Assembly: GCA_902363835.1 (NCBI GenBank)
Contig: CABJBM010000008.1
Coordinates: forward strand, 124,001-188,000
Source of the DNA: Lachnospiraceae bacterium
GTDB taxonomy: Bacteria; Bacillota; Clostridia; Lachnospirales; Lachnospiraceae
Length of the DNA stretch: 64,000 bases
Direction of reading: 5' to 3'
Each line of letters begins with the position of its first letter. Position 1 is the first letter of the stretch. The notes under the pieces are model-generated. The model saw only the letters and a list, made by a program, of their open reading frames with translations. It had not been told where the DNA came from and made no database searches. Made by a program: the position numbers and the translations under genes. Positions 15,804 through 24,805 of this stretch are shown piece by piece.

Positions 15804-17345
15804 TTATTCAAACTCTATCGTAGCCGGCGGCTTCCCAGTACAATCATAAAGCACCCGGTTCACGCCCTTCACTTCATTAACAATCCTTCTGGTCACTGTC
15901 CCCAATACCTCCCAGGGCAGTTCCGCAGATTCAGCTGTCATAAAGTCAGAGGTAAGTACCGCTCTCAGGGCAATGGCATAATCATAGGTTCTCTCATCTC
16001 CCATGCATCCAACAGAACGCATATTCGTCAATGCTGCAAAGTACTGTCCCAGTCCTTTATCAACACCGGCCTTGGCAATTTCTTCCCTATAAATAGCATC
16101 CGCTTCCTGAACGATCTTCACCTTTTCAGGAGTGACTGCACCAATGATTCGAACACCAAGTCCCGGACCTGGGAACGGCTGTCGGTAAACCAGATATTCG
16201 GGAATGCCAAGCTCCAGGCCTGCCTTTCTCACTTCATCCTTAAACAGCTGCCTTAAAGGCTCAATAATCTCCTTAAAGTCCACATGCTCAGGAAGTCCTC
16301 CCACATTATGGTGGGACTTGATCACAGCAGACTTTCCAAGACCGGATTCGATCACGTCAGGATAAATGGTTCCCTGGACAAAGAAATCCACTGTTCCGAT
16401 CTTCTTGGCCTCGTCCTCAAATACGCGGATAAACTCTTCGCCAATGATCTTACGCTTTGTTTCAGGATCTTCCACGCCTGCCAGCTTATCATAGAAACGC
16501 TCCTGGGCATTTACACGGATAAAATTCAAATCATAAGGCCCTTCCGGTCCAAATACGGCCTCAACCTCTTCTCCCTCGTTCTTACGAAGAAGGCCGTGGT
16601 CAACAAACACACAGGTCAGCTGCTTTCCAACTGCTTTTGCCAGCATAACTGCTGCCACAGAGGAATCTACACCGCCGGATAAGGCGCAAAGTACCTTGCC
16701 GTCTCCAACCTTTTCCCTGATAGACTCAATGGAAGCTTCCACAAAGGAGTCCATCTTCCAGTCACCGGAACACTTGCAAACATTATATACAAAGTTGGAA
16801 AGCATCTTAACGCCTTCCTGGGTATGCATAACTTCAGGATGGAACTGCACAGCATAAAGGCCGCGCTCCTCACATTCCATACCGGCAACCGGGCATACGG
16901 AAGTATGGGCTGTAACATGGAACCCTTCCGCCGCCTCCTCTATATAATCCGTGTGGCTCATCCAGCAGACAGTCTTGGAGCTTACATTTTCTAAAATCTT
17001 GCTGTCAGCCTCCACATCAACCTCTGTCTTGCCGTATTCGCTGACAGGTGCTGTGGCAACCTTGCCGCCCAGCATATATGCCATTAACTGGGAGCCATAA
17101 CAAATTCCCAAAATCGGGATCCCCATTTCAAAGATTTCCTTCTCACAGCGAGGGGACTCATCCTTATATACACTGTTTGGACCACCTGTAAAAATGATTC
17201 CTTTCGGATTCATTTCCCTAATCTTGTCCAGTGACAGTGTGTAGGGGTGAACCTCACAGTAAACATTGCATTCTCTGACCCTTCTGGCAATCAGCTGGTT
17301 GTACTGTCCGCCGAAATCCAGAACGATAATCATTTCTCTCTTCAC
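15804..17345 (-). CDS. guaA: GMP synthase (glutamine-hydrolysing)
   Basis: 513 residues, the normal length. Converts XMP to GMP using ATP and glutamine. N-terminal class I amidotransferase domain: nucleophile Cys82 in [16 protein letters not shown] and the His/Glu pair in [12 protein letters not shown] pyrophosphatase domain with the P-loop [16 protein letters not shown]-terminal dimerisation domain ends in [15 protein letters not shown] 17345 is favoured over the upstream frame because AGGAGG lies seven bases before it. It has its own promoter at 17393-17421 and its own terminator, so it is a single-gene unit. Confidence 0.97.
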   Translation of the reverse strand: MKREMIIVLDFGGQYNQLIARRVRECNVYCEVHPYTLSLDKIREMNPKGIIFTGGPNSVYKDESPRCEKEIFEMGIPILGICYGSQLMAYMLGGKVATAPVSEYGKTEVDVEADSKILENVSSKTVCWMSHTDYIEEAAEGFHVTAHTSVCPVAGMECEERGLYAVQFHPEVMHTQEGVKMLSNFVYNVCKCSGDWKMDSFVEASIESIREKVGDGKVLCALSGGVDSSVAAVMLAKAVGKQLTCVFVDHGLLRKNEGEEVEAVFGPEGPYDLNFIRVNAQERFYDKLAGVEDPETKRKIIGEEFIRVFEDEAKKIGTVDFFVQGTIYPDVIESGLGKSAVIKSHHNVGGLPEHVDFKEIIEPLRQLFKDEVRKAGLELGIPEYLVYRQPFPGPGLGVRIIGAVTPEKVKIVQEADAIYREEIAKAGVDKGLGQYFAALTNMRSVGCMGDERTYDYAIALRAVLTSDFMTAESAELPWEVLGTVTRRIVNEVKGVNRVLYDCTGKPPATIEFE

Positions 17346-17392
17346 GGGTATTCCTCCTAAAATAGTCTTCAGCAAATAAAGCTTTGGGTTAC

Positions 17393-17421
17393 ATTATATT
17401 CTACTTCCAATAGCTTGACAA
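17393..17421 (-). promoter_or_regulatory. Sigma-A promoter of guaA
   Basis: Reverse strand TTGTCA (complement of 17416-17421), 17-bp spacer, TATAAT (complement of 17393-17398). The leader is about 40 bases, too short for a purine riboswitch. Confidence 0.82.
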
Positions 17422-17480
17422 GCATTTTCTTGAAATCTTCCCTGTTCTGCTTTTACGGAACTTTTTCATTATTATGCGAA

Positions 17481-17518
17481 TGAATCAACTGGATATGCAG
17501 GCATATCCAGTTGATTCA
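17481..17518. terminator. Perfect 18-bp palindrome downstream of uvrA
   Basis: TGAATCAACTGGATATGC (17481-17498) and its exact complement (17501-17518) are separated by two bases. It lies 19 bases after the uvrA stop and upstream of the guaA promoter. There is no following T-run on the reverse strand, so it may act as a transcript-end stabiliser or a protein site instead of a classic terminator. Confidence 0.55.
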
Positions 17519-17536
17519 CAAATTCAAGGCTGAGCA

Positions 17537-20374
17537 TCAGCCTATGGGGTTATCTAAATATCTTTTCACATAATATCCGGTATAAGAGGATGGACATTCC
17601 GCCACTTCTTCCGGCGTGCCCTGGGCGATTATCGTACCGCCCTTTTCTCCTCCCTCGGGTCCGATGTCAATGAGGTAATCAGCAGTCTTGATCACATCCA
17701 GGTTATGTTCAATGACGATGACCGTATTGCCGCCTTCCGACAGCTTGCGTAAAATCTCAATCAGCTTATGGACATCCGCAAAATGAAGGCCGGTGGTAGG
17801 CTCGTCCAAAATGTATATAGTCTTTCCTGTTCCCCGCTTGCTAAGTTCCGTCGCCAGCTTGATTCTCTGGGCTTCTCCTCCGGAAAGCTCTGTAGAAGGC
17901 TGTCCAAGCCTGATATAGGAAAGTCCCACATCATTTAAGGTAGCAATCTTCCTTGCAATGGAAGGAACATTTTCAAAAAACTTCAAGGCTTCTTCCACCG
18001 TCATGTTCAGAACATCATAAATGCTTTTTCCCTTGTACCTGACATCCAGCGTCTCACGGTTATACCGTTTTCCTCCGCAGACCTCACAGGGAACGTAAAC
18101 ATCCGGAAGGAAATGCATCTCGATCTTAATGATTCCATCGCCGCTGCAGGCTTCGCATCGTCCGCCTTTTACATTAAAGCTGAAACGTCCTTTGGAATAT
18201 CCCTTTGCCTTTGCGTCTGGGGTGGAGGCAAATAAATCACGGATCAAATCAAATACTCCTGTATAAGTTGCCGGATTGGACCTTGGAGTCCTCCCGATGG
18301 GGGACTGGTCAATGGCAATGATCTTATCCAACTGCTCCGTTCCCTCGATTCCCTTATGCCTTCCGGGAATGATTCTGGCACGGTTCAATTTTTTTGCCAG
18401 AGCTTTATATAGGATCTCGTTGACCAGAGAGCTTTTCCCGGAACCGGACACGCCGGTGACACAGGTCATGACTCCCAGAGGGAAGGTCACATCAATGTTT
18501 TTTAAGTTGTTTTCAGCAGCTCCCTTTACGGTCAGATAACCGGCAGGCTGCCTTCTCTCCTTTGGAACCGGGATTTTGATCCGTCCGCTTAAGTAAGCAC
18601 CTGTTACGGAATCCTTATTCTTCATAATCTGTTTCGCATTTCCCACAGCCACCACATTTCCGCCGTGTTCTCCTGCGCCAGGGCCGATATCCACAATATA
18701 GTCTGCGGCCATCATGGTATCCTCATCATGCTCTACCACGATGACGCTGTTTCCCAAATCACGAAGATGCAAAAGAGTCTTTAACAATTTATCATTGTCT
18801 CTCTGATGAAGGCCAATGCTTGGTTCGTCCAGAATATAAGCCACACCCACCAGGCCGGAGCCGATCTGGGTCGCCAGACGGATTCTCTGGGCTTCACCGC
18901 CGGACAGAGTTCCGGTAGCACGGGTTAAAGCCAGATAATCAAGGCCAACATCAATGAGGAAAGAAATTCTTGCCCTTATTTCCTTTAATATCTGGTCTCC
19001 GATGGCGTGCTGCATAGGCGTAAGTTCCAGCTCGTCCATAAATTGCCGGAACTTAACAATGGACATATTAGTTGCTTCATATACATTCTTATCCCCTACC
19101 GTAACAGCCAGAGACTCTTTTTTCAGTCTCATCCCGCCGCAGGAAGGACAGGGGGTAATCCGCATAAAGGATTCATATTCTGCCTTGGAGGACTCGGAAT
19201 AAGTCTCCCGGTATCTGCGGGCAACATTCTGGATCAGGCCCTCAAAAGCTACATCGTAAATGCCTTCTCCCCGCTGTCCTTTATAATGGACCTTGATTTC
19301 CTTCCCATTTGTTCCATTAATGAGAATATCATGAACTTCCTTGGGATAATCCTCAAAGGGAGTATCCAGCCGGAACTTGTACTCTTTGGCAAGGGCTTCT
19401 AAAACAGCTCTGGTATAACTGCCCTTATCCGTACAGGACTGCCAGCCCAATACCACAATGGCTCCCTGGTCAATGCTTAAACTCTTATCCGGGATCATCA
19501 GATCCTCGTCAAATTCCATCTTATAGCCCAATCCAAAACAGTCCGGGCAGGCGCCGAACGGATTGTTAAAGGAAAAGCTTCTGGGCTCCACTTCATCAAT
19601 GCTGATTCCACAGTCCGGACAGGAAAAACTCTGGCTGAAATTAATGGGCTGCCCGTCCACAACATCAACGGTCATCAGGCCGTTTGCCAGCTCCATGACT
19701 GTCTCAATGGAGTCGGTCAGACGCTTTTCGATCCCTTCCCTGATGGCAAGACGGTCCACCACCACTTCAATGCTGTGCTTGATATTTTTATCCAACTTGA
19801 TTTCTTCGGAAAGCTCGTAAAGATTTCCGTCAATGCGGACCCTTACATATCCACTCTTCCGGGCGTGTTCCAGAACCTTTGCATGCTCCCCCTTCCGTCC
19901 CCGGACAACAGGGGCCAGAAGCTGGATCTTGGTCCGCTCCGGCAGCTCCATGATCTGATCCACCATCTGATCAATCGTCTGCCTGCGGATCTCCCGCCCG
20001 CATTTAGGGCAGTGGGGAATGCCGATCCTGGCATATAAAAGCCTCATATAATCATATATCTCCGTAACCGTGCCCACAGTAGAACGGGGATTGCGGTTGG
20101 TAGACTTCTGGTCAATGGAAATGGCCGGTGACAGCCCTTCAATGCTCTCCACATCCGGCTTTTCCATTTGCCCAAGGAACTGCCGGGCATAGGATGAAAG
20201 GGACTCCATGTAACGTCTCTGCCCCTCGGCATATATGGTATCAAAAGCCAGGGAAGACTTTCCCGAACCGCTGAGACCGGTTAAGACAACCAGCTCATTT
20301 CTCGGGATATCCAGGGAAATGTTCTTTAAGTTGTGCTCATTGGCACCTCTTATCTTAATATACTGTTTTGCCAT
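17537..20374 (-). CDS. uvrA: Excinuclease ABC subunit A
   Basis: 945 residues, full length. Damage-recognition ATPase of nucleotide excision repair. Two ABC modules: Walker [17 protein letters not shown] near the N-terminus and [15 protein letters not shown] in the second half. Two signature motifs ([24 protein letters not shown]) and zinc fingers CPKC/CPDC and CEACSGDG with [13 protein letters not shown] 20374 follows AGGAG. uvrB is not beside it, unlike the common uvrBA order. The promoter carries a LexA box. Confidence 0.97.
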   Translation of the reverse strand: MAKQYIKIRGANEHNLKNISLDIPRNELVVLTGLSGSGKSSLAFDTIYAEGQRRYMESLSSYARQFLGQMEKPDVESIEGLSPAISIDQKSTNRNPRSTVGTVTEIYDYMRLLYARIGIPHCPKCGREIRRQTIDQMVDQIMELPERTKIQLLAPVVRGRKGEHAKVLEHARKSGYVRVRIDGNLYELSEEIKLDKNIKHSIEVVVDRLAIREGIEKRLTDSIETVMELANGLMTVDVVDGQPINFSQSFSCPDCGISIDEVEPRSFSFNNPFGACPDCFGLGYKMEFDEDLMIPDKSLSIDQGAIVVLGWQSCTDKGSYTRAVLEALAKEYKFRLDTPFEDYPKEVHDILINGTNGKEIKVHYKGQRGEGIYDVAFEGLIQNVARRYRETYSESSKAEYESFMRITPCPSCGGMRLKKESLAVTVGDKNVYEATNMSIVKFRQFMDELELTPMQHAIGDQILKEIRARISFLIDVGLDYLALTRATGTLSGGEAQRIRLATQIGSGLVGVAYILDEPSIGLHQRDNDKLLKTLLHLRDLGNSVIVVEHDEDTMMAADYIVDIGPGAGEHGGNVVAVGNAKQIMKNKDSVTGAYLSGRIKIPVPKERRQPAGYLTVKGAAENNLKNIDVTFPLGVMTCVTGVSGSGKSSLVNEILYKALAKKLNRARIIPGRHKGIEGTEQLDKIIAIDQSPIGRTPRSNPATYTGVFDLIRDLFASTPDAKAKGYSKGRFSFNVKGGRCEACSGDGIIKIEMHFLPDVYVPCEVCGGKRYNRETLDVRYKGKSIYDVLNMTVEEALKFFENVPSIARKIATLNDVGLSYIRLGQPSTELSGGEAQRIKLATELSKRGTGKTIYILDEPTTGLHFADVHKLIEILRKLSEGGNTVIVIEHNLDVIKTADYLIDIGPEGGEKGGTIIAQGTPEEVAECPSSYTGYYVKRYLDNPIG

Positions 20375-20421
20375 ACTGTACTCCTGTAATATACTGATAT
20401 CCTGAATCTCACAACATTCGA

Positions 20422-20444
20422 ATGCGGACTCCTTGAGTCCGCAT
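20422..20444. other. Leader hairpin of uvrA
   Basis: ATGCGGACTC (20422-20431) and GAGTCCGCAT (20435-20444) form a perfect 10-bp stem with a three-base loop in the untranslated leader of uvrA. There is no T-run, so it probably affects mRNA stability and not termination. Confidence 0.55.
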
Positions 20445-20472
20445 CTCAGTTACTCAGCAACCAATTTTTCTT

Positions 20473-20501
20473 ATTATAGCATACCTTTGGTCACATTGCA
20501 A
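20473..20501 (-). promoter_or_regulatory. Sigma-A promoter of uvrA
   Basis: Reverse strand TTGCAA (complement of 20496-20501), 17-bp spacer, TATAAT (complement of 20473-20478). The -35 hexamer overlaps the LexA box. Confidence 0.85.
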
Positions 20502-20512
20502 ACGTTTGTTCG
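20499..20512 (-). promoter_or_regulatory. LexA (SOS) box of uvrA
   Basis: Reverse strand CGAACAAACGTTTG matches the Gram-positive SOS consensus CGAACRNRYGTTYC at every fixed position except the last base. It overlaps the -35 element, as expected for a LexA-repressed promoter. Confidence 0.82.
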
Positions 20513-20649
20513 ATAATTATTTAAATCATGCTTTTATCTCCCCAAGGGGTTGGCAGACCGCCAATCCTGCCGGATTTCCTCAAAAAACTATTAACCGGAA
20601 AAAAAGCATGGTATAATGATTATACACCAAAAAAGAGGAATGAGAAAAT

Positions 20650-22626
20650 ATGAAACCGCATCCATTACTTCCAGTTATGCTTCTTGCACTCTTCCTGTCT
20701 GTCACAGGGTGTAACATATCTTCCCAGGTACAGGAGACCCCTGCACTGCCAGAGGAAACACTTCTCCAGGCAGATACTAATAAGAAAACCTCCTCTCATG
20801 CCGGAGAACCCGGAACAGAAGAAAAAAATCAGGCAATCGTGACTGTAACCCCCTGGTCCCTGCACAAATATGCACAATATTCTGACAAAGGAGTTTTGAT
20901 TTACCAGTGGAACAGCCGGGAACCGGAAGTTACAATCCCCGATCATCCGGAGTCCCAGTATCTTATTAACCGGAATCTCCGGGAAAATGACCAGGATTTC
21001 AGGCGATATGACTTTATCAATGATTCAGAAGAATACTTTTTTTCAATGGAAAACCAGGACGGTACGCCGGAAAGGAAATCCGTTTTTACCTTTGATTATG
21101 AGGTACTGCAAAACAACGGAAAGATTTTAAGCCTCAGGCAGAATTATGCTGATGCAAGAGGGGGAACAGCCCCAGATATCCACACATATCTCAATTCCTA
21201 TGATGTGGAAACAGGAAGGAAAATCACCCTTTCAGCCCTTTCCAATAACCCGGAAAGCTTAAAACTGGCTCTTACCCGGGAAATAGCCTGGCAGGAGGCT
21301 TCAGCCGGTGACAATGTTTCCCTTATTACTCAGATCATGTCTGGAGATCTGAATAATTTTGCACTTTTAAAAGAGGGAATCAGGATATTTCCTGATTTGG
21401 GGATAAACCGGCCCGATTCTTCTCCCAAAAAAGAATATCTGATCCCCTACAATCAGATAGAAAAAGAACTGAATGATTATGGAAAAGAACTTACGGCATT
21501 CGCCCAAAAATCAGGGGAGGAGACCGCTGGAAAAAAGAAAGAGCCGGATTATATCTTTCCGGAAAGCAGCACAAAGTATTTAACCGGAGCCGACTTACTC
21601 GAAGTTGATGCTTCTGTTCTCAGAATAGCAAGAAATGAAATCTATGCCAGGCATGGAAGAAAATTTGATGCTGTTGACTTACAGGAATATTTCAGCCAAA
21701 AAACATGGTATCATGGGAATATCGATCCTTCTGACTTTACTGAAGATGTGCTGACAGAAACAGAAAAAAGAAACTTAAGCCTGATCCGGACTGCGGAAGA
21801 CCAGTTACAATCAAAGGAAATTACCGACAGGGGTGTTGTCCTGGAACCGAACCGGGATTATCTCCTGGATTTAGATGGTGACGGTATTTGTGAAACTATC
21901 CGGTGGATTCCCTTAAATGACTCCGCAGATTGGGCTTATACAGGCATGGAGCTTACTGTTAACGGACAGAAGCAATCCTGCTTTCCAGAAGATATATGGG
22001 GCAATAACAGGCTGACGGCTTTGGATCTGCAAAAGAAGGATCAGGAGATTGAGCTTCATCTGGAGGTTTCCCAGGATTCCGACACTCTTTCCTCCTTCAG
22101 TTTTTACCGGTACCGGAATGGCAGACTGGAACTGATCCGTGATCTGGCCGGAACCGTGTGCAGCGGAAACGGATCCTTATTTCGTCAAAATGGCTTAAGA
22201 GCAGAAGGGGACGGCATTCTTGCCGTAACGGCAGACACACCCTTTATGGGTTCCTCTCTCCAGTTTGGCTGTTATTATGTGGATCTTCTGTTTTCTTATG
22301 AGAATGGCAGATTAGAAGAAATTCCTCAGAGTATTTATCCGAAAAAAGATTATGAACTGATTACGTCTGCGTTCCTTCATGAAAATCCACAGAACTATTA
22401 TGTGGTATCCCAGTCCTTTGCTGCTGTCACCAGCATGGGAGGAACCGCTCCTGCTTTCTCTGCCGTTCCCGGGGAAACTGTATGCCCCATAGCCTGGGCC
22501 ATAAAGGACGGAAGCTTTTACGTGCTTGTCATGAACGAAGCAGGAACCTGCGGCTGGGTAAAGGAAACACCCTGGAACATGAATCCGGATACCGCCTATT
22601 ATGTAGCGGTCCCTGTCTGGGGATAA
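20650..22626 (+). CDS. Lipoprotein with YARHG domain
   Basis: 658 residues. Lipobox LSVTGC gives the lipidated Cys at about residue 21, so it is anchored on the outer face of the membrane. The middle part (SLRQNYADARGGTAPDIHTY) resembles the DUF4163/DUF3298 extracellular module. A YARHG domain follows (ARNEIYARHGRKFDAVDLQE, YFSQKTWYHGNIDP), common in Clostridial envelope proteins. The C-terminal 250 residues (DLDGDGICETIRW, later GTCGWVKETPW) look like a beta-rich repeat plus SH3-like end. Function unknown. TATAAT at 20612-20617 is the likely -10. Confidence 0.75.
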   Translation: MKPHPLLPVMLLALFLSVTGCNISSQVQETPALPEETLLQADTNKKTSSHAGEPGTEEKNQAIVTVTPWSLHKYAQYSDKGVLIYQWNSREPEVTIPDHPESQYLINRNLRENDQDFRRYDFINDSEEYFFSMENQDGTPERKSVFTFDYEVLQNNGKILSLRQNYADARGGTAPDIHTYLNSYDVETGRKITLSALSNNPESLKLALTREIAWQEASAGDNVSLITQIMSGDLNNFALLKEGIRIFPDLGINRPDSSPKKEYLIPYNQIEKELNDYGKELTAFAQKSGEETAGKKKEPDYIFPESSTKYLTGADLLEVDASVLRIARNEIYARHGRKFDAVDLQEYFSQKTWYHGNIDPSDFTEDVLTETEKRNLSLIRTAEDQLQSKEITDRGVVLEPNRDYLLDLDGDGICETIRWIPLNDSADWAYTGMELTVNGQKQSCFPEDIWGNNRLTALDLQKKDQEIELHLEVSQDSDTLSSFSFYRYRNGRLELIRDLAGTVCSGNGSLFRQNGLRAEGDGILAVTADTPFMGSSLQFGCYYVDLLFSYENGRLEEIPQSIYPKKDYELITSAFLHENPQNYYVVSQSFAAVTSMGGTAPAFSAVPGETVCPIAWAIKDGSFYVLVMNEAGTCGWVKETPWNMNPDTAYYVAVPVWG

Positions 22627-22660
22627 TCAGTCCCCATACCAACAGGCTGGCAACCATAAC

Positions 22661-22694
22661 AAAAATATCCCCTGGGGCAAATGCCCCAGGGGAT
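22661..22694 (-). terminator. Terminator of the 22.7-36.4 kb operon
   Basis: A 13-bp perfect stem, ATCCCCTGGGGCA (22667-22679) with TGCCCCAGGGGAT (22682-22694), followed on the reverse strand by ATTTTTG. It lies 15 bases after the kinase stop. It may also serve the convergent YARHG lipoprotein gene. Confidence 0.85.
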
Positions 22695-22709
22695 CATAAA
22701 TTCATCTGG

Positions 22710-23639
22710 TTACATCTTTTTCACACAGTTTTCAGCCACTTCAACCGCCACATCAATGGCCCGTTTTTCCGGGATCTTAATTTCCATGTTGCAGTAACAC
22801 TCACTGACAGAATGAATCAGCCGTTCTCTTATGTGCTCATTCTTCACCAGTACGCTTCCCCACAACCATAAATGGGCGGTCTGGTCCTGTCTCAGCTTCA
22901 TCTTTCTGCAATTGTCCTTTACCAGATCAAACAAAACTTCTGCACTTTCCTTTATAATGGATATGCCGGCGGCTTCTCCTGCTTCAAAAGAGAGGGAAGC
23001 TAAAGGAGCTAAGGCTCCTATCACAGCTTTATCCATTATATTGGCATTAATAAACCCATCCAGCGCGGACAAATCCTTAATCCCGGTCTGCCCGCAAAAG
23101 TCTCTGTAAAGGACCGGGCATTTCTCTCTTCCATCCATATGGCTGCCCACATGCTTCATGACACCCATTCCAATGTGAAATGCGCTGCCTTCATCACTGA
23201 GGATATGCCCCCAGCCTCCGGTCCTTACCACTCTTCCTGTTTCATCTTTTCCATAGCTGATGGAGCCAGTTCCTGACACAAGGACCAGAGAAGGAGCCTG
23301 CGACAAATTTAAAAATATTTCACAGTCATTTTGAACGATAACGGCACTTTCCTTAAATCCCATATTGAGAAATGCCCTGCAACAGGACTTCTCCAATTCC
23401 GGAGAGTCGATCCCGCTTGCTGCAATACAGATGCTCGCACAGTCCTGGGGCCTTAAGTTCCGTTCCTCAAGGGCAGGAAGGACCAGGTTTCTGTACCGTT
23501 CCTCGCTTTTTCTGCCTCCATCCGTGTTAATGCTGCATCCCTGTCCGTACACTTCCCCCAACGATTCGCCTTCCAGGCTTTGGAGCTTCATCCTTCCGGT
23601 GGTGCCTCCAATGTCCAGACCCGCAATGTACTGTTCCAT
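22710..23639 (-). CDS. BadF/BadG-family sugar kinase (N-acetylglucosamine kinase type)
   Basis: 309 residues of the actin-like ATPase fold. Phosphate-1 motif GLDIGGTTGRMKL at the N-terminus, a catalytic Asp region (IVQNDCEIFL), phosphate-2 motif VLVSGTGSISYG and adenosine region TAHLWLWGSVLV. Members phosphorylate GlcNAc, glucosamine or MurNAc, or serve as activators of dehydratases; the operon full of glycosidases and an SIS enzyme favours an amino-sugar kinase. It is the last gene, 35 bases after the SIS gene. Substrate preference is inference. Confidence 0.82.
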   Translation of the reverse strand: MEQYIAGLDIGGTTGRMKLQSLEGESLGEVYGQGCSINTDGGRKSEERYRNLVLPALEERNLRPQDCASICIAASGIDSPELEKSCCRAFLNMGFKESAVIVQNDCEIFLNLSQAPSLVLVSGTGSISYGKDETGRVVRTGGWGHILSDEGSAFHIGMGVMKHVGSHMDGREKCPVLYRDFCGQTGIKDLSALDGFINANIMDKAVIGALAPLASLSFEAGEAAGISIIKESAEVLFDLVKDNCRKMKLRQDQTAHLWLWGSVLVKNEHIRERLIHSVSECYCNMEIKIPEKRAIDVAVEVAENCVKKM

Positions 23640-23674
23640 AATCCACCTTCCTTCCCCTTAAGCCCTGGTTTCCA

Positions 23675-24754
23675 TCATTTGCTCTTTGTTCCCAGGCAAT
23701 CGTAAAAATCATGGAATTTAGGCCGGTCATATTCAATCCCCCTGTCTTCGGAGCCAAAAGCGCTTAAATACTGGAAAGCCGGCAGAATCTCAAAAGGCGT
23801 GGTAAAGCTTGCCCCTCCCTTTTCCAGTTCCAGAAGATTTGCTTTTGTCCTGATTCCTTTCACCGTGGAGATCACCCAGTTGTCACAGCCTTTTTCTTCA
23901 CAGTAGGCTGTCAGTTTTTCCATGGCAGAGCAGTTTTCTTTCTCTGATACCACAAACAAATTGCAAATCCCTTCCGTAATTGTATTTTGTATCCCATGGG
24001 TGTATTCTTCCACCTCATAAGAAAATACCGGAACATACCATGTCTCAAGAAGCTTAAGCGCACCTTCCCTGGCCGCAAGGCTGCTTTCTGCATCTGCAAT
24101 AACAACTGCGTGTTTATGCTGCTTAAACCGGGAAATATTTTCTTTAAAATACTCCTCACACAAGACAATATTAGCCCTTGCGGCCCTTATTCCCAGGGTA
24201 AACCCGGAAATTATGGTTTCCGCCTCTTCCCTGGAAATCCGTTTCTCCTTTATTGCCGCTTCCAGCACTAACAGCTCCAGTACCAATACGGTGGAGGTCA
24301 TTCCCTTTGTTTTCGGGCCCACGGTTTCTTCTCCGCAGGCGACCAGATAGTGGAAATCCGCCAGCTTTGCCACCGGGGAAGAAGAATCTGCTGTGATTCC
24401 TGCCACAACATATCCGGCTTCCTTCCATGGGCCTATGGCGTTCATTGTGGAAACGCTTTTTCCCGACTGTGAAGAAGCGAGAACCAACGTTTTCCCTCTG
24501 TCATAGGACCCCCGGTATCTGATGGCTTCAGCCGGTGTCATCACCCTGCAGTCAAAACCCGCCGCGCTGCCGGCAAATTCTGCCGCAATCAGGGAGGCGA
24601 TGTAGGAACTCCCTGATCCAACAAAAATCAGGTGTTCCATGGGAAGGTTTTTCATGTCATGAGAAAAATCAGCAAAGATCTGTTCTCTGCTTCCAAGTAT
24701 CTGTTCCCAAACCTCAGGCTGTTCCTTGATGTAATTTAATAATTGTTTTGCCAT
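23675..24754 (-). CDS. SIS-domain sugar isomerase/deaminase (GlmS C-terminal-like)
   Basis: 359 residues with two SIS domains. The first phosphosugar site is LIFVGSGSSYIASL and the second TLVLASSQSGKSVST. GPKTKGMTSTVLVLE is also seen in GlmS-like isomerases without the amidotransferase. Candidates are glucosamine-6-phosphate deaminase of the NagB-II type, AgaS, or FrlB/GfrF-like deglycases for sugar-amino acid conjugates. Paired with the kinase at 22710 it would convert the phosphorylated amino sugar to a glycolytic ketose phosphate. Reaction inferred from family and neighbours. Confidence 0.78.
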   Translation of the reverse strand: MAKQLLNYIKEQPEVWEQILGSREQIFADFSHDMKNLPMEHLIFVGSGSSYIASLIAAEFAGSAAGFDCRVMTPAEAIRYRGSYDRGKTLVLASSQSGKSVSTMNAIGPWKEAGYVVAGITADSSSPVAKLADFHYLVACGEETVGPKTKGMTSTVLVLELLVLEAAIKEKRISREEAETIISGFTLGIRAARANIVLCEEYFKENISRFKQHKHAVVIADAESSLAAREGALKLLETWYVPVFSYEVEEYTHGIQNTITEGICNLFVVSEKENCSAMEKLTAYCEEKGCDNWVISTVKGIRTKANLLELEKGGASFTTPFEILPAFQYLSAFGSEDRGIEYDRPKFHDFYDCLGTKSK

Positions 24755-24805
24755 TTATTTATCCTCCGGATTTTCATACCTGGCCGTAAGGCAGCTGTCT
24801 GATCC

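Noticed and set aside
17346..17480. Purine riboswitch before guaA
   Set aside because: The predicted promoter leaves a leader of about 40 bases with none of the conserved purine-aptamer core.
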